Positions 18,482-27,481 of a DNA stretch of 64,000 nt are shown piece by piece. A program made the translations under genes and the position numbers. Where the stretch lies: positions 124,001-188,000 of the forward strand of contig NZ_ABCY02000001.1 in assembly GCF_000170955.2 (NCBI RefSeq), read 5' to 3'. Under the pieces are notes generated by a model. The model had not been told where the DNA came from. It worked only from the letters and a program-made list of their open reading frames with translations, and ran no database searches. The DNA comes from Borreliella valaisiana VS116 (lineage in GTDB: Bacteria; Spirochaetota; Spirochaetia; Borreliales; Borreliaceae). The stretch's first letter is position 1, and the number at the start of each line of letters is the position of its first letter.

Positions 18482-19447
18482 TTAAATATTGCTTTCAGCC
18501 GAAAGACCTTCTCTTGTATCTACCAAATTTATTAGAGTCCCATCAGAAAGAGTAGACATTCCTTCTACTACAATTAAATCATTCTCTTTAATCTCACCTG
18601 AAAGAGCTACAATGTTATCTATTTCAAAAAGTACTCTAACGGGTAACATTTGAACACTTTTACCTTCTAAATCAAGCTTAAATACAAAATTATTACCTTC
18701 TCTCTCAACAACAGCCTCTCTTGGAATCTTAATTACATCTCTAAAACGTTTAGTGATAAGTTTAATTTTAGAAAACATACCAATAATCAGTTTGTCTAAA
18801 TTGCTACCAATAGGTGTAAGATATACCTCAATAGTGCGACTTTTAGAATCTAAAATAGGAGATATCTCTGAAACTCTAGCTTTAAACTTTTCATTAGGAT
18901 AAGCTCCAACCTCAATAATAGCATCATTTCCAACTTTAATATTTGAAATGTATTTCTCAGACACATAAGTTAAAATTTGCTTTGCATCTATTCTTCCTAC
19001 TACTGCTATGCTAGACTGAGGATTAACCGTTTCACCAATTTTTTTTCTAATATTTAAAATATATCCTGAGATTGGCGCTCTTACTGGACTTTTCAAATAT
19101 ACAGAACCGGGCCTTGAAGGATCGAGAGTTGCAACTATTTGTCCCTTTTGAACATAAGTCCCAAGCTTTATTTGCAAAGAGGTTATTTTACCCGCAGCAT
19201 CTGGGAAAATATCTGCCTTAACTTTTGTATCTACATCTCCATTTAAAGACAAATAATCACTCAATATTCCCTTTTTGACTTTTATGGCAATTACTGGAAA
19301 TCTATAAGAACTTTCCTTCTCCTTATTAATATTTTTGTCATCTAGCTTATTCTTACCCACACACGCAACTAAAATTAAAACTAAGCCTAAGGAGAAGAGT
19401 AAAAAATATTTTTTTAAATATAAGTTAATATTAAAAATCAAATTCAT
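18482..19447 (-). CDS. besA: periplasmic adaptor (membrane fusion) lipoprotein BesA
   Basis: 321 residues. The N-terminus has a hydrophobic stretch ending LVLILVAC, a lipobox with Cys near residue 29, so it is probably a lipoprotein. A lipoyl/barrel-sandwich fold is visible in [33 protein letters not shown] and [20 protein letters not shown], followed by the beta-barrel region [17 protein letters not shown]. Unlike many adaptors the hairpin between lipoyl halves is very short. That feature has been noted for BesA and would limit its contact with the outer-membrane channel. It connects BesB to BesC. Orthologue of BB0141. Confidence 0.93.
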   Translation of the reverse strand: MNLIFNINLYLKKYFLLFSLGLVLILVACVGKNKLDDKNINKEKESSYRFPVIAIKVKKGILSDYLSLNGDVDTKVKADIFPDAAGKITSLQIKLGTYVQKGQIVATLDPSRPGSVYLKSPVRAPISGYILNIRKKIGETVNPQSSIAVVGRIDAKQILTYVSEKYISNIKVGNDAIIEVGAYPNEKFKARVSEISPILDSKSRTIEVYLTPIGSNLDKLIIGMFSKIKLITKRFRDVIKIPREAVVEREGNNFVFKLDLEGKSVQMLPVRVLFEIDNIVALSGEIKENDLIVVEGMSTLSDGTLINLVDTREGLSAESNI

Positions 19448-19468
19448 AAAAATACCTCTTAATGCTTC

Positions 19469-20728
19469 TTAATCTAATGAATTTATTAAATCCTTATATT
19501 CAAGTATAGAATTGGAATAATTTAATTTATCTTCAATGAATTTCAAATCGCTCTGCTTATAAACAAGCTCAATATCATTCAATTTAGAAAGATCCATGAC
19601 ACCGGAATTAAAAGCATTAAATGCCATTTGATAATTTTTATTAGCTAATTCTACATTAATTTTAGAAGCATCAAGAATCGCTTTATATCTTCTAATATCC
19701 TTTCTTTTTTGCACAATACTAGATTTTAAATTTCTAATTTTGCTCTCAATATTGTTTTGCAATATTTTTAGTTGGTAGTTGTTGTCTTGTATTTTTGTGA
19801 AACTTTTTGAAAATGGAAATATTTCAGTTAAACCATAATTCAAGCTAAAAGATGCCAAAAACCCACTTGAAAAACCTTTAGAATTTTCATGAAATGATCT
19901 GTAAGGAGAATAAGAAAACGACAACGAAAGAGTTGGCAAAAAAGTATCTAACCAAAGCGAACCAATAAGTTGCTCTGCCATTTTTAAGCGCATATTTAAC
20001 TCTTTAATCTCTAATGATTCATTAAAATTTAACGCCTCATTAAATAAAGAAAAATCTATTGTCTCGTCTGGCAATTCTCCAATAATTTCAAAATCTTGAT
20101 CCGGATCCAATCCTATTAATAATTTGAAAATTTCTTTTGATTTTTCAAAATTAATAATCTGACCATCTAAATCTGGTTGCGATTTTTTATGCTTAAGCTG
20201 TGCATCAAGAAAATCTATTTCTGATATTAGTCCATTGTTATAAGCAATTCTAGCTTGTTCAAATTTAAGTTTACTATTTTGTATTTGACTCTCAAAAACT
20301 TTCAATGTACTCTTTAGCGCTATTAATTTATTGTAAGATTTAAGAACATTTAGCTTAATATTACGAACAGCACTCTCCCTTTCTATTTTTGCATTTTCAT
20401 ACTCCAACATAATAAGTTCAATTCTCTTTAAAACAGAAGGTGACAAAGAAAGACTAATCGCAACTCCAAACCCCAAACCCCAATAATCTCTCTCAAGCTC
20501 GCTTAAAGCAGAAGGATTTCTGCTAAGTGTCGAGCTAAGGTTAACATTTGGAACAAAAGCATTCCATGCATTATTTTTATAAAGCTTTTTTATATTTTCC
20601 TTATATAAAGCATTTTTTGAATCCAAGCTGTTTTCTAAGGCCATATTTACAGCTTGTTCGGGTGATATTTGAATAATTTCAGCAAAAGAAAAAGGGACAA
20701 TTACAAAGATCAAAAAAATTTTTTTAAT
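19469..20728 (-). CDS. besC: TolC-like outer-membrane channel BesC, probable AUU start
   Basis: About 419 residues. TolC-family coiled-coil repeats are clear (LKSTLKVFESQIQNSKLKFEQARIAYNNGLISEIDFLDAQ; second half ASKINVELANKNYQMAFNAFNSGVMDLSKLND). The frame has no ATG or GTG at its 5' end. A TTG at 20713 is 21 bp from the Shine-Dalgarno. An ATT at 20728 sits 6 bp after AAGGTGG and gives a canonical signal peptide I/M-KKIFLIFVIVPFSFA. TAA lies just upstream, so no earlier start exists. I therefore place the start at ATT, as in infC of other bacteria. The pump operon is besC-besA-besB. Orthologue of BB0142. Confidence 0.9.
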   Translation of the reverse strand: MKKIFLIFVIVPFSFAEIIQISPEQAVNMALENSLDSKNALYKENIKKLYKNNAWNAFVPNVNLSSTLSRNPSALSELERDYWGLGFGVAISLSLSPSVLKRIELIMLEYENAKIERESAVRNIKLNVLKSYNKLIALKSTLKVFESQIQNSKLKFEQARIAYNNGLISEIDFLDAQLKHKKSQPDLDGQIINFEKSKEIFKLLIGLDPDQDFEIIGELPDETIDFSLFNEALNFNESLEIKELNMRLKMAEQLIGSLWLDTFLPTLSLSFSYSPYRSFHENSKGFSSGFLASFSLNYGLTEIFPFSKSFTKIQDNNYQLKILQNNIESKIRNLKSSIVQKRKDIRRYKAILDASKINVELANKNYQMAFNAFNSGVMDLSKLNDIELVYKQSDLKFIEDKLNYSNSILEYKDLINSLD

Positions 20729-20786
20729 TTGAAACCACCTTTATAATAAAAATTAAAAGTTTAAAAGTTTAAAACTTAATTAATAT

Positions 20787-20815
20787 TTTCAATCTGTTTG
20801 ATTAATTATTATAAT
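20787..20815 (+). promoter_or_regulatory. promoter candidate for yidD
   Basis: TTTCAA (20787-20792), a 17-bp spacer and TATAAT (20810-20815). A start about 7 bp downstream would leave a leader of roughly 10 nt before the ATG at 20833, with no Shine-Dalgarno. Confidence 0.5.
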
Positions 20816-20832
20816 ACAATACAATTCTAAAT

Positions 20833-21123
20833 ATGAACATTTTCAAGATTTTCTTTATCTTAAATTATACTCTTATTTTTTTAATAAAAATTTACCAAAA
20901 CACTTTTTCTAAAGTATTTGGACTACAATGTATATACAAACCTACTTGCTCAAAATATTCAATTGAATGCCTTAAAAAATACAATTTTCCAACAGCTTTA
21001 ATATTAATGACGCTAAGAATAATAAGGTGTAATGCATTATTTAAAGGGGGAAATGATTTTATTCCTAAATACAATCCTATTTCAACATCTTTAAAAGAAT
21101 TTCAAAAAAGATTAATCAAATAA
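20833..21123 (+). CDS. yidD: YidD-type membrane protein insertion efficiency factor
   Basis: 96 residues. The family signature is clear: [34 protein letters not shown], with the paired cysteines CIYKPTCS and the following amphipathic helix. YidD is a small membrane-associated protein that assists YidC/Sec insertion. In many genomes it lies next to yidC/rnpA; here it stands alone between besC and the betaine operon. There is no ribosome-binding site. Its last 12 bp overlap the 3' end of the convergent proX. Orthologue of BB0143. Confidence 0.9.
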   Translation: MNIFKIFFILNYTLIFLIKIYQNTFSKVFGLQCIYKPTCSKYSIECLKKYNFPTALILMTLRIIRCNALFKGGNDFIPKYNPISTSLKEFQKRLIK

Positions 21124-21996
21124 AGCCTTATATTTTTCTGGAACCCACATTTTTACAATTTCTTTATTCTTTTCAACAAATTCAACTGCATTGCGATACT
21201 CATTGCCAGGCTCTTTATCATTTCTATCCATTAAAGGCAATATTAAATCATCATTCCAATAAAAATGATCAAAAACATAATATGCATCAATATCATCATT
21301 TTCAAGACCAAGTCTAACAAGAGTGTGCACACTCTCAATCCCCCCCATAATTAAATCAGGATCATCGAGAAACTTAATATCATACCTAGAAAAGGCCCAA
21401 TGAGGTTTCCATAAAGGCACTAAAATCCACTCGTTTCTCTTTATTGAAGAATCTAAACTTGCAAGCATAACACTCTCACTTGAGGGAACTAATTCATACT
21501 CTTTACTTAATCCATAATAATTAAGTGCTTGTTCTGTAACAATCTGAGTTCCCGCACCAGCATCTATGCCAATCATCTTGTTCTTGAAATTAGCCCCTTT
21601 ACCCTTAAGCTCACTAATACTAGAAATTGGAACATAACTTGGCACCACAAACCCCTGAATGGTTCCTTCATAATTTGCACCAAGATCAACAAATTTTGTT
21701 TTCAGTTTTTCGTAATAAAATTTATCAGCTGTAGGAACCCAAGAAGATACCGTACCATCTACTTTTCCAGACGCTAAATATTGATACATTACGGATGTGG
21801 TAACTGAAAATATTTCTGCATTGTAACCCATTTTTTCAAAAACAACCTTCAATACATTTGTAGCTGCTGTTTCCCCACCCCAATTTACATATCCAATTTT
21901 TACCGATTTTAAATTTTTTGAACTCTTTTTTTCATCACAAGACAAAAAAATAAGAAAAATACAAAATCCAATGAATAATTTATGTATAAAGTTCAT
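21112..21996 (-). CDS. proX: glycine betaine/proline ABC transporter substrate-binding lipoprotein
   Basis: 294 residues. The signal peptide ends in FLIFLSC (lipobox, Cys near residue 20), so it is a membrane-anchored binding lipoprotein. The mature domain is of OpuAC/ProX type: [26 protein letters not shown], then [25 protein letters not shown] and [21 protein letters not shown]. Tryptophan/aromatic residues ([18 protein letters not shown]) fit the aromatic cage that binds quaternary amines. It is the last gene of proV-proW-proX, 14 bp after proW. It takes up osmoprotectant betaine or a related choline compound. Orthologue of BB0144. Confidence 0.92.
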   Translation of the reverse strand: MNFIHKLFIGFCIFLIFLSCDEKKSSKNLKSVKIGYVNWGGETAATNVLKVVFEKMGYNAEIFSVTTSVMYQYLASGKVDGTVSSWVPTADKFYYEKLKTKFVDLGANYEGTIQGFVVPSYVPISSISELKGKGANFKNKMIGIDAGAGTQIVTEQALNYYGLSKEYELVPSSESVMLASLDSSIKRNEWILVPLWKPHWAFSRYDIKFLDDPDLIMGGIESVHTLVRLGLENDDIDAYYVFDHFYWNDDLILPLMDRNDKEPGNEYRNAVEFVEKNKEIVKMWVPEKYKALFD

Positions 21997-22010
21997 AAAA
22001 TATCCTCCAT

Positions 22011-22910
22011 TTATTTATTATATATTTCTAAAAATCTTTTAAATTTATTTTCTCTCTTTCCTCCATAATGATCTGTATTCAAATAACTAAATTTAATAAA
22101 GATAGACTGCATAATCCTATCTAAAATAATAGCTATAATAACAACTGCTAATCCAGATATTAACCCTTCACCAAAATTTAATCTTTCTATAGAGTAAATC
22201 ACAGTCCTACCCAAACCGGACGATCCAACCATTGCAGCAATTACTATCATAGATATCGCCATCATTATTGACTGATTAATACCTTCAATTATACTCTGAA
22301 GAGAAAGAGGAAGCTGAACCTGCAAAAGAATACGTAAATTACTACTGCCAAAAGACTTGGCCGCTTCTATTACTTCATCTGAGACTTGAACAATTCCCAA
22401 CCTTGTATATCTAATAACAGGAGGCATAGCAAAAATTATTGTAGCAAAAATAGCAGAAGCTGTACCCATTCCAAAAAAAGGAATAGCGGGAATCAAATAA
22501 ATAAATGGAGGCATAGCTTGCATTAAATCTAGAATAGGTTTTAAAAAAACATAAAATCTTGGGAAATATCCCCCAAAAATACCTATAGGAATTCCCAAAA
22601 TAACAGAAACAAAAACAGAAACAAATATAATAGCGATTGTATCCATTGAAGCCTCCCAAAGATTAAAATACAAAATAAAAAAGAATCCGGGCAAAATCAA
22701 AAATATTAATCTTTTTTTCAAGAAAACAAAACTTAACAGGCATACAATCAAAATAAAAAGAATAGGATTAACAAAAAGAAATAAATCTTTTAAATTTTCA
22801 TATAAAAAAATTATACTTTTAGAAAAACCTACCCCATCAGAAATTGAAAAATTATCAACCAAAAAATCAAAAAAATTATCTATTTTTAATATAAAAAAAT
22901 CTTTACTCAT
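22011..22910 (-). CDS. proW: glycine betaine/proline ABC transporter permease
   Basis: 299 residues with about six hydrophobic helices. The ABC permease EAA-type loop is visible as EAAKSFGSSNLRILLQVQLPLSLQSIIEGINQSIMMA near residues 185-220, followed by VIAAMVGSSGLGRTV, typical of ProW/OpuAB. Upstream is LDLMQAMPPFIYLIPAIPFFGMG, another ProW hallmark. It is the inner-membrane channel of the uptake system. The gaps are 6 bp after proV and 14 bp before proX. Orthologue of BB0145. Confidence 0.94.
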   Translation of the reverse strand: MSKDFFILKIDNFFDFLVDNFSISDGVGFSKSIIFLYENLKDLFLFVNPILFILIVCLLSFVFLKKRLIFLILPGFFFILYFNLWEASMDTIAIIFVSVFVSVILGIPIGIFGGYFPRFYVFLKPILDLMQAMPPFIYLIPAIPFFGMGTASAIFATIIFAMPPVIRYTRLGIVQVSDEVIEAAKSFGSSNLRILLQVQLPLSLQSIIEGINQSIMMAISMIVIAAMVGSSGLGRTVIYSIERLNFGEGLISGLAVVIIAIILDRIMQSIFIKFSYLNTDHYGGKRENKFKRFLEIYNK

Positions 22911-22916
22911 AAATTC

Positions 22917-24035
22917 CTATCTTGACAATAAATCGGAAATTTCATTTAAATTAATATATCCGACAATACTTCCTCTTTCTTTTATTATTAAATAATCTTG
23001 CTTATTTAAATATTCAACAATTTTTTTTATTTCATCATTTAGCTCTAAATTTAAAGATATAAGATTATCATATCTTTTATTAAGAACTTTATTGTATAAA
23101 CTAAAATTTTCATCTTGATATTTAATAACAACATTTAAATCATTATCACTACCGGAGTTTAAATCAAAATCATCTTTTAAAATATCTTTTATTTTTAAAA
23201 TATTTAAAACAGGCAAATTTTTAATAAAATTAGATATAAAATCCGTACTAGGATTGGTTAAAATCTCCAAAGGTTTGCCAACTTGAATAATTTTTCCATC
23301 TCTCATAAAAGCAATTCTATGACCTAATTTAAAAGCTTCGATTAAATCGTGAGTAATAAACACAACTGTTTTTTTAAGCTTAGCTACCAACCTTAAAAGT
23401 TCTTCCTGCATTTCTCCTTTAATTAAAGGATCAAGTGCCGAAAAAGCTTCATCCATTAAAAGAATATCTGGATTAACCACCAATGCTCTTGCTATTCCAA
23501 CTCTTTGTTTCATCCCTCCAGAAAGTTCATTAATATACTTATATTTTGAATCTTCAAGCCCCACAAGATTTAATACCTCAATAGCGCGCTCTTCCCTAAT
23601 CTTCCTGGGAACATGCTTAACCTCAAGTCCATAAGTAACATTTCTCAATACATTCATATGAGGGAAAAGTCCAAAGTTTTGAAAAACCATTGCAAATTTA
23701 TCTTTTCTTAAATTAGAAAGATCTTTTCGATTTATAGCATTCATTTCCATGTTATTTACCAAAATAGATCCTGAATCTATTTTGTAAATACCATTTAAGC
23801 ATCGAACTAAAGTAGACTTGCCACAACCTGACATGCCCATAATAACTAAAATTTCATTTTCATAAACATTAAGATTAATATTGGCATTTGCAATAAAAAT
23901 AGAAGATTCTTTGTAAATTTGCATTCTATCTTTGCCGCCTTCATAGTCTTTTATAGCTTGACTTATCTGCTTTTTGTCAACATAATAAGAAAATACTTTA
24001 TAACAATCTTTAATTTTAACAGTAACCCTACTCAA
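22917..24035 (-). CDS. proV: glycine betaine/proline ABC transporter ATP-binding protein
   Basis: 372 residues. It starts with TTG at 24035 after GAGGAG. ABC ATPase motifs: Walker A GMSGCGKST (near residue 67), Q-loop FQNFGLFPH, signature LSGGMKQRVGIARAL, Walker B ILLMDEAFSALDP and H-loop FITHD. The last ~100 residues form a CBS-like region (NILKIKDIL ... YLNKQDYLIIKERGSIVGYINLNEI), which in OpuA-type transporters senses ionic strength. It is the first gene of the betaine operon, downstream of the flaB terminator. Orthologue of BB0146. Confidence 0.95.
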   Translation of the reverse strand: MSRVTVKIKDCYKVFSYYVDKKQISQAIKDYEGGKDRMQIYKESSIFIANANINLNVYENEILVIMGMSGCGKSTLVRCLNGIYKIDSGSILVNNMEMNAINRKDLSNLRKDKFAMVFQNFGLFPHMNVLRNVTYGLEVKHVPRKIREERAIEVLNLVGLEDSKYKYINELSGGMKQRVGIARALVVNPDILLMDEAFSALDPLIKGEMQEELLRLVAKLKKTVVFITHDLIEAFKLGHRIAFMRDGKIIQVGKPLEILTNPSTDFISNFIKNLPVLNILKIKDILKDDFDLNSGSDNDLNVVIKYQDENFSLYNKVLNKRYDNLISLNLELNDEIKKIVEYLNKQDYLIIKERGSIVGYINLNEISDLLSR

Positions 24036-24058
24036 AGCAAACTCCTCAATAAGCCTGC

Positions 24059-24064
24059 ATTATA
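24059..24064 (-). promoter_or_regulatory. candidate -10 box for the proVWX operon
   Basis: Minus strand AAAGTATAATGC places a perfect TATAAT 23 bp before the TTG start. A second TATAAT lies about 25 bp further upstream. No good -35 is seen for either. Confidence 0.4.
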
Positions 24065-24129
24065 CTTTATAACACATTATTATAAATTATACTAAAATTA
24101 TTAAATTTTTGCCGATCCGCAATAAAAAA

Positions 24130-24157
24130 CCAAAAGATCCCTTAAAGGATCTTTTGG
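24130..24157 (-). terminator. intrinsic terminator of flaB
   Basis: A perfect 11-bp inverted repeat CCAAAAGATCC / GGATCTTTTGG with a 6-nt loop. On the minus strand it is followed by TTTTTTATT, 30 bp after the flaB stop. It is the strongest terminator in the window. Confidence 0.9.
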
Positions 24158-24186
24158 TAATAATTTATACTAATTACATTAAAATT

Positions 24187-25197
24187 TTATCTAAGCAGTG
24201 ACAAAACATATTGGGGAACTTGATTAGCTTGCGCAATCATTGCCATTGCAGATTGTGTTAAAATACTATTAGTTGTAGCTGCTACAACCTCATCTGTCAT
24301 TGTAGCATCTTTTATTTGAGCATAAGATGCTTTAAGATTTTCAATAGCATACTCAGTACTATCCTTTATAGATTCAAGTCTATTTTGGAAAGCACCTAAA
24401 TTTGCTCTTTGATCGCTTATCATTCTAATAGCATTTTCTATCTTAGCAAGTGATGTATTAGCATCAACTGTAGTTGTAACATTAACAGGAGAATTAACTC
24501 CACCTTGAGAAGGTGCTGTAGCAGGTGCTGGTTGTTGAGCTCCTTCCTGTTGAGCACCTTCTTGAACAGGTGTAGCCTGAGCAGTTTGAGCTCCCTCACC
24601 AGAAAACAGATTTGCAACATTAGCTGCATAAATATTTACAGCAATCGCCTCATCTTGATTTGCTCCCACGTGAACTCTTAAGGTCCAAGAAGCCTGAGAT
24701 CCTGAAAGTGATGCTGGTGTGTTAATTTTTGCAGGTTGCATTCCAAGCTCTTCAGCTGTTTTTACATTTTGAGCAGCAGATTTGTTTGACAACATGTGCA
24801 TTTGGTTATATTGAGCTTGATCAGCAATTCTATTAATTTCGTCTGTAAGTTGCTCTATTTCAATCTGTATAGAACCTCTGTCTGAGTCTGAATATGTGCC
24901 GTTACCTGATTGAACTGCTAATTCTTTCATTCTTACTAAAACTTTTTCTACTTCATTCAAATTCCCTTCTGTTGTCTGAATAAAATTGATAGCTTTTGAA
25001 GTGTTTCTAGAAGCTTGTGATAAACCTCTTATTTGAGCATTAATTTTACCAGAAACCCCCATACCAGCAGCATCATCAGAAGCTCGATTAATTCTGTACC
25101 CACTAGAAAGCTTCTCTTGAGTTTTACTAAGATTAGCAGCATTAATACCATTATTTCTTGAAGCATTAATAGCTGATGTATTATGATTTATAATCAT
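24187..25197 (-). CDS. flaB: periplasmic flagellar filament core protein, flagellin FlaB (41-kDa antigen)
   Basis: 336 residues. Conserved flagellin D0/D1 ends: MIINHNTSAINASRNNGINA with LSSGYRINRASDDAAGM, and at the C-terminus LGAFQNRLESIKDSTEYAIENLKASYAQIKDA...AQANQVPQYVLSLLR. Instead of a large D2/D3 it has a short insert with Gln/Pro/Ala repeats (residues about 200-235), the variable part used to tell Lyme species apart. Filaments assemble in the periplasm and shape the cell. Own promoter and leader with CsrA-type GGA sites, SD GGAGGA and a strong terminator show high, regulated, monocistronic expression. Orthologue of BB0147. Confidence 0.98.
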   Translation of the reverse strand: MIINHNTSAINASRNNGINAANLSKTQEKLSSGYRINRASDDAAGMGVSGKINAQIRGLSQASRNTSKAINFIQTTEGNLNEVEKVLVRMKELAVQSGNGTYSDSDRGSIQIEIEQLTDEINRIADQAQYNQMHMLSNKSAAQNVKTAEELGMQPAKINTPASLSGSQASWTLRVHVGANQDEAIAVNIYAANVANLFSGEGAQTAQATPVQEGAQQEGAQQPAPATAPSQGGVNSPVNVTTTVDANTSLAKIENAIRMISDQRANLGAFQNRLESIKDSTEYAIENLKASYAQIKDATMTDEVVAATTNSILTQSAMAMIAQANQVPQYVLSLLR

Positions 25198-25202
25198 ATA
25201 TC

Positions 25203-25266
25203 ATTCCTCCATGATAAAGTTTAATTATTTATTTTCGGCAAATCCTTTCGCCTTTTAAAAAGAATA
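25203..25266 (-). promoter_or_regulatory. flaB promoter and CsrA-responsive leader
   Basis: Minus strand: TGTGCTATTCT provides a probable -10 (25261-25266). The leader then folds as GGC-GAAAGGATTT-GCC (25237-25252), which puts a GGA in the apical loop. Two more GGA triplets form the Shine-Dalgarno GGAGGA (25205-25210). GGA in a loop plus GGA at the ribosome-binding site is the standard CsrA repression layout. CsrA repression of flaB translation has been reported in B. burgdorferi. Exact transcription start not shown by sequence. Confidence 0.65.
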
Positions 25267-25334
25267 GCACAAAAAATTAAAAAAAAGAAACACAGATAGC
25301 AATAGCATTAAAAATAGCAGTAAAAATAATCATT

Positions 25335-27332
25335 TTATCTATTTCTTTGATTAAAATCAAAAGCCTTTAATGTATTTTCCTGATCTTTCATGCGCTTAAC
25401 GGTAAAATCTAAGGTATTAAGCTCGCCTTCTACTTTTCTCTCTCTATCATCGTACTTCTTTTTATAATCTTCAACTTTATTTTTTTGATTAACAATTTTT
25501 AAGTCGTAATTTTTTATTTTATTATAAATAACTCCTCCAGAAGTCACAAGAGGCGACAAACAATCTCCTAGCATTTTGGCAATCCCATTATCATATACTC
25601 TGTCACCATTTAGGTCAAATAAAAAAAGTTCTCTAACATTATCGATGTTATTGCGAATTGATTCATCAAACTTTTTCTCATCAAGTCTCAAATATCTAGA
25701 AAGCCCACCAGAAGAAGAAATAGAATTAGTAAACACTCCCATCTGATTAATTATTGAAAAATTAGGATCACTAGTAACATAAGGCTTAAAAATTATTGAT
25801 TCTAGTCTAGATTTAAGATTTTTTAATAAAAATTCAGATCTTAGAATGCCTAAATTTTTATAAGCCTCTTCTTTTTGAGACTCACTAAGATAAGTCAGTT
25901 CTTCAACTATATTAGACTTTTGATTATCAAATTGATCTTCATTGGAACTTACAATATTAATCTCAGCAAGAACTTCATTATAAGCGCCAATAAAATCTAA
26001 AAGAACTCTCTTAATCCCTTCATAATCGGGTTCAACTTTGGCCTCAACCACATCACTTGAAGCTTTTTTTAGACTTAATGTTACATTCGGAACTAAATCA
26101 TTAATAACATTTGAATCCCTCTCAACATCTACTCCATCAAATTTAATTTTTGCATTCTCAGCAAAACTTTTAGCATTTATTGGCAAATGCCCATCTCTAT
26201 TTTTTGGATCAAAAACTTCGACATTACTAATCACAATTACTTTATTATTTGCTTTATTTTCAATATTTATTTCTTCTAGATTAGAAAGAGCTCCAATATC
26301 AACTTCAACTTCCTCAAAGTTATTCGAAATATTTATTAAGGGAAGCTCTAAAGAACCTTCCTTGCTAGATATTTTAACCATATTCATTTGAATATATTTT
26401 TTTTCCAAAGGAGTTTTTAAATCAGATCCAAGGTCAACCACACTATCTTCACTGTCAACTTTTGCATCCTTAAATGTAGCTTCTCCGGGATTAAAAATAA
26501 TTTTACTATCAGGCTCTTCCAAGCCTGTATCAAAATACTTAACTTCAAATTTAATTTTACTCCTAGATGTAATTTCAATATCTTCAGGAATTTCAATCGA
26601 TATCTCTGAAAGTGGATTTAAAACAAGGTTATTATTTTCAAAAGCAAGCCTATTATTACTACTAGATTGATTTACAACAATATTTGAAAGAATCGGATTA
26701 AAATTGGTTTTCAGCTCACTTAAAATGCCAATTTGCTTGGCAAAAGACAATCCTTCCCCTTTGATAATAAGTTTATTATCTTTACCTTCCTTCAAGGATT
26801 CTAAAATAAAACGACTATTCCCGTTTTTATCACTTTTTACTATTTTTGCAGATAAAAAGCCCTTTCCCTTGTTATTAATATCCTTAACAAGTAAATCAAT
26901 GTTACCATTACTTTTTACATTAATTTCTTTCTTGCCAACTAAAAATATATAATCACCCTCTGGAATTGTAATTTTTTTAGGATCAAAGTTTGAAGACAGA
27001 AACACATCAGCTGACGATATTTGATCAACAATTAACTTGTGAGTTTCATTCTTGGATCCATATCGAGTAGACAGAGTTAAAATTTCGCTATTGCTAGAAT
27101 TTCCTGACATTAGATTAAAAGGACTGTTAAGTGATGTAATTTCTTTTGCAAGAGAATTTAAAGTAGAAATTTTCCTATTAATTGAAAGCCAAGCACTTTT
27201 TTCTTGCTCTAAAGATTTAAGTTTCTTAGAAGAAGAATCAATTTTGGCCTTATCGGGCTTCAGCATGGATTCACGAATTTCTTTAGTATTATATTTGCTC
27301 TCAAGTCCAGGAACAAAAAATCCTGACGCCAT
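25335..27332 (-). CDS. fliD: flagellar filament cap, hook-associated protein 2
   Basis: 665 residues. The N-terminus (FFVPGLESKYNTKEIRESMLKPDKAKIDSSSKKLKSLEQEKSAW) and the C-terminus (LTSGGVIYNKIKNYDLKIVNQKNKVEDYKKKYDDRE...) are the coiled-coil-forming ends typical of FliD. The middle has the IGAYNEVLAEINIVSS region and the segment TLSLKKASSDVVEAKVEPDYEGIKR. FliD caps the growing filament and guides flagellin folding. It lies directly upstream of flaB but with a separate flaB promoter in the 137-bp gap. It has an extended -10 promoter of its own. No fliS follows it here. Orthologue of BB0149. Confidence 0.93.
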   Translation of the reverse strand: MASGFFVPGLESKYNTKEIRESMLKPDKAKIDSSSKKLKSLEQEKSAWLSINRKISTLNSLAKEITSLNSPFNLMSGNSSNSEILTLSTRYGSKNETHKLIVDQISSADVFLSSNFDPKKITIPEGDYIFLVGKKEINVKSNGNIDLLVKDINNKGKGFLSAKIVKSDKNGNSRFILESLKEGKDNKLIIKGEGLSFAKQIGILSELKTNFNPILSNIVVNQSSSNNRLAFENNNLVLNPLSEISIEIPEDIEITSRSKIKFEVKYFDTGLEEPDSKIIFNPGEATFKDAKVDSEDSVVDLGSDLKTPLEKKYIQMNMVKISSKEGSLELPLINISNNFEEVEVDIGALSNLEEINIENKANNKVIVISNVEVFDPKNRDGHLPINAKSFAENAKIKFDGVDVERDSNVINDLVPNVTLSLKKASSDVVEAKVEPDYEGIKRVLLDFIGAYNEVLAEINIVSSNEDQFDNQKSNIVEELTYLSESQKEEAYKNLGILRSEFLLKNLKSRLESIIFKPYVTSDPNFSIINQMGVFTNSISSSGGLSRYLRLDEKKFDESIRNNIDNVRELFLFDLNGDRVYDNGIAKMLGDCLSPLVTSGGVIYNKIKNYDLKIVNQKNKVEDYKKKYDDRERKVEGELNTLDFTVKRMKDQENTLKAFDFNQRNR

Positions 27333-27352
27333 AATAATGCCCTCCAGAGCAC

Positions 27353-27358
27353 ATTATA
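27353..27358 (-). promoter_or_regulatory. extended -10 promoter for fliD
   Basis: Minus strand AATGGTATAAT (TGn plus consensus -10) ends 20 bp before the fliD ATG, followed by SD CTGGAGGG. No clear -35. The same TGGTATAAT occurs before the acyl-CoA synthetase gene. Confidence 0.6.
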
Positions 27359-27481
27359 CCATTAATAAAATTGAAAATAAAACATAAGCTTCAAAACATC
27401 CAAAAGCTTTAAAATAAAAATTTTAAAAAGCAAAATCTTTTAAAAAGATTAATATTTATAGTAAAATAAATTAAAAGGAAC

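Noticed and set aside
24516..24560. Gln/Pro/Ala codon repeats in flaB as a recombination hot spot
   Set aside because: The short imperfect repeat is the known variable insert of Lyme-group flagellins; no sign of rearrangement here.
26038..26391. 117-codon plus-strand ORF inside fliD
   Set aside because: Mirror of the fliD frame, no ribosome-binding site or promoter.
27434..27450. Inverted repeat AATCTTT-TAA-AAAGATT upstream of nagA as a NagC-like operator
   Set aside because: Only one GC pair per arm, no second site, and no clear promoter overlap; not distinguishable from chance.
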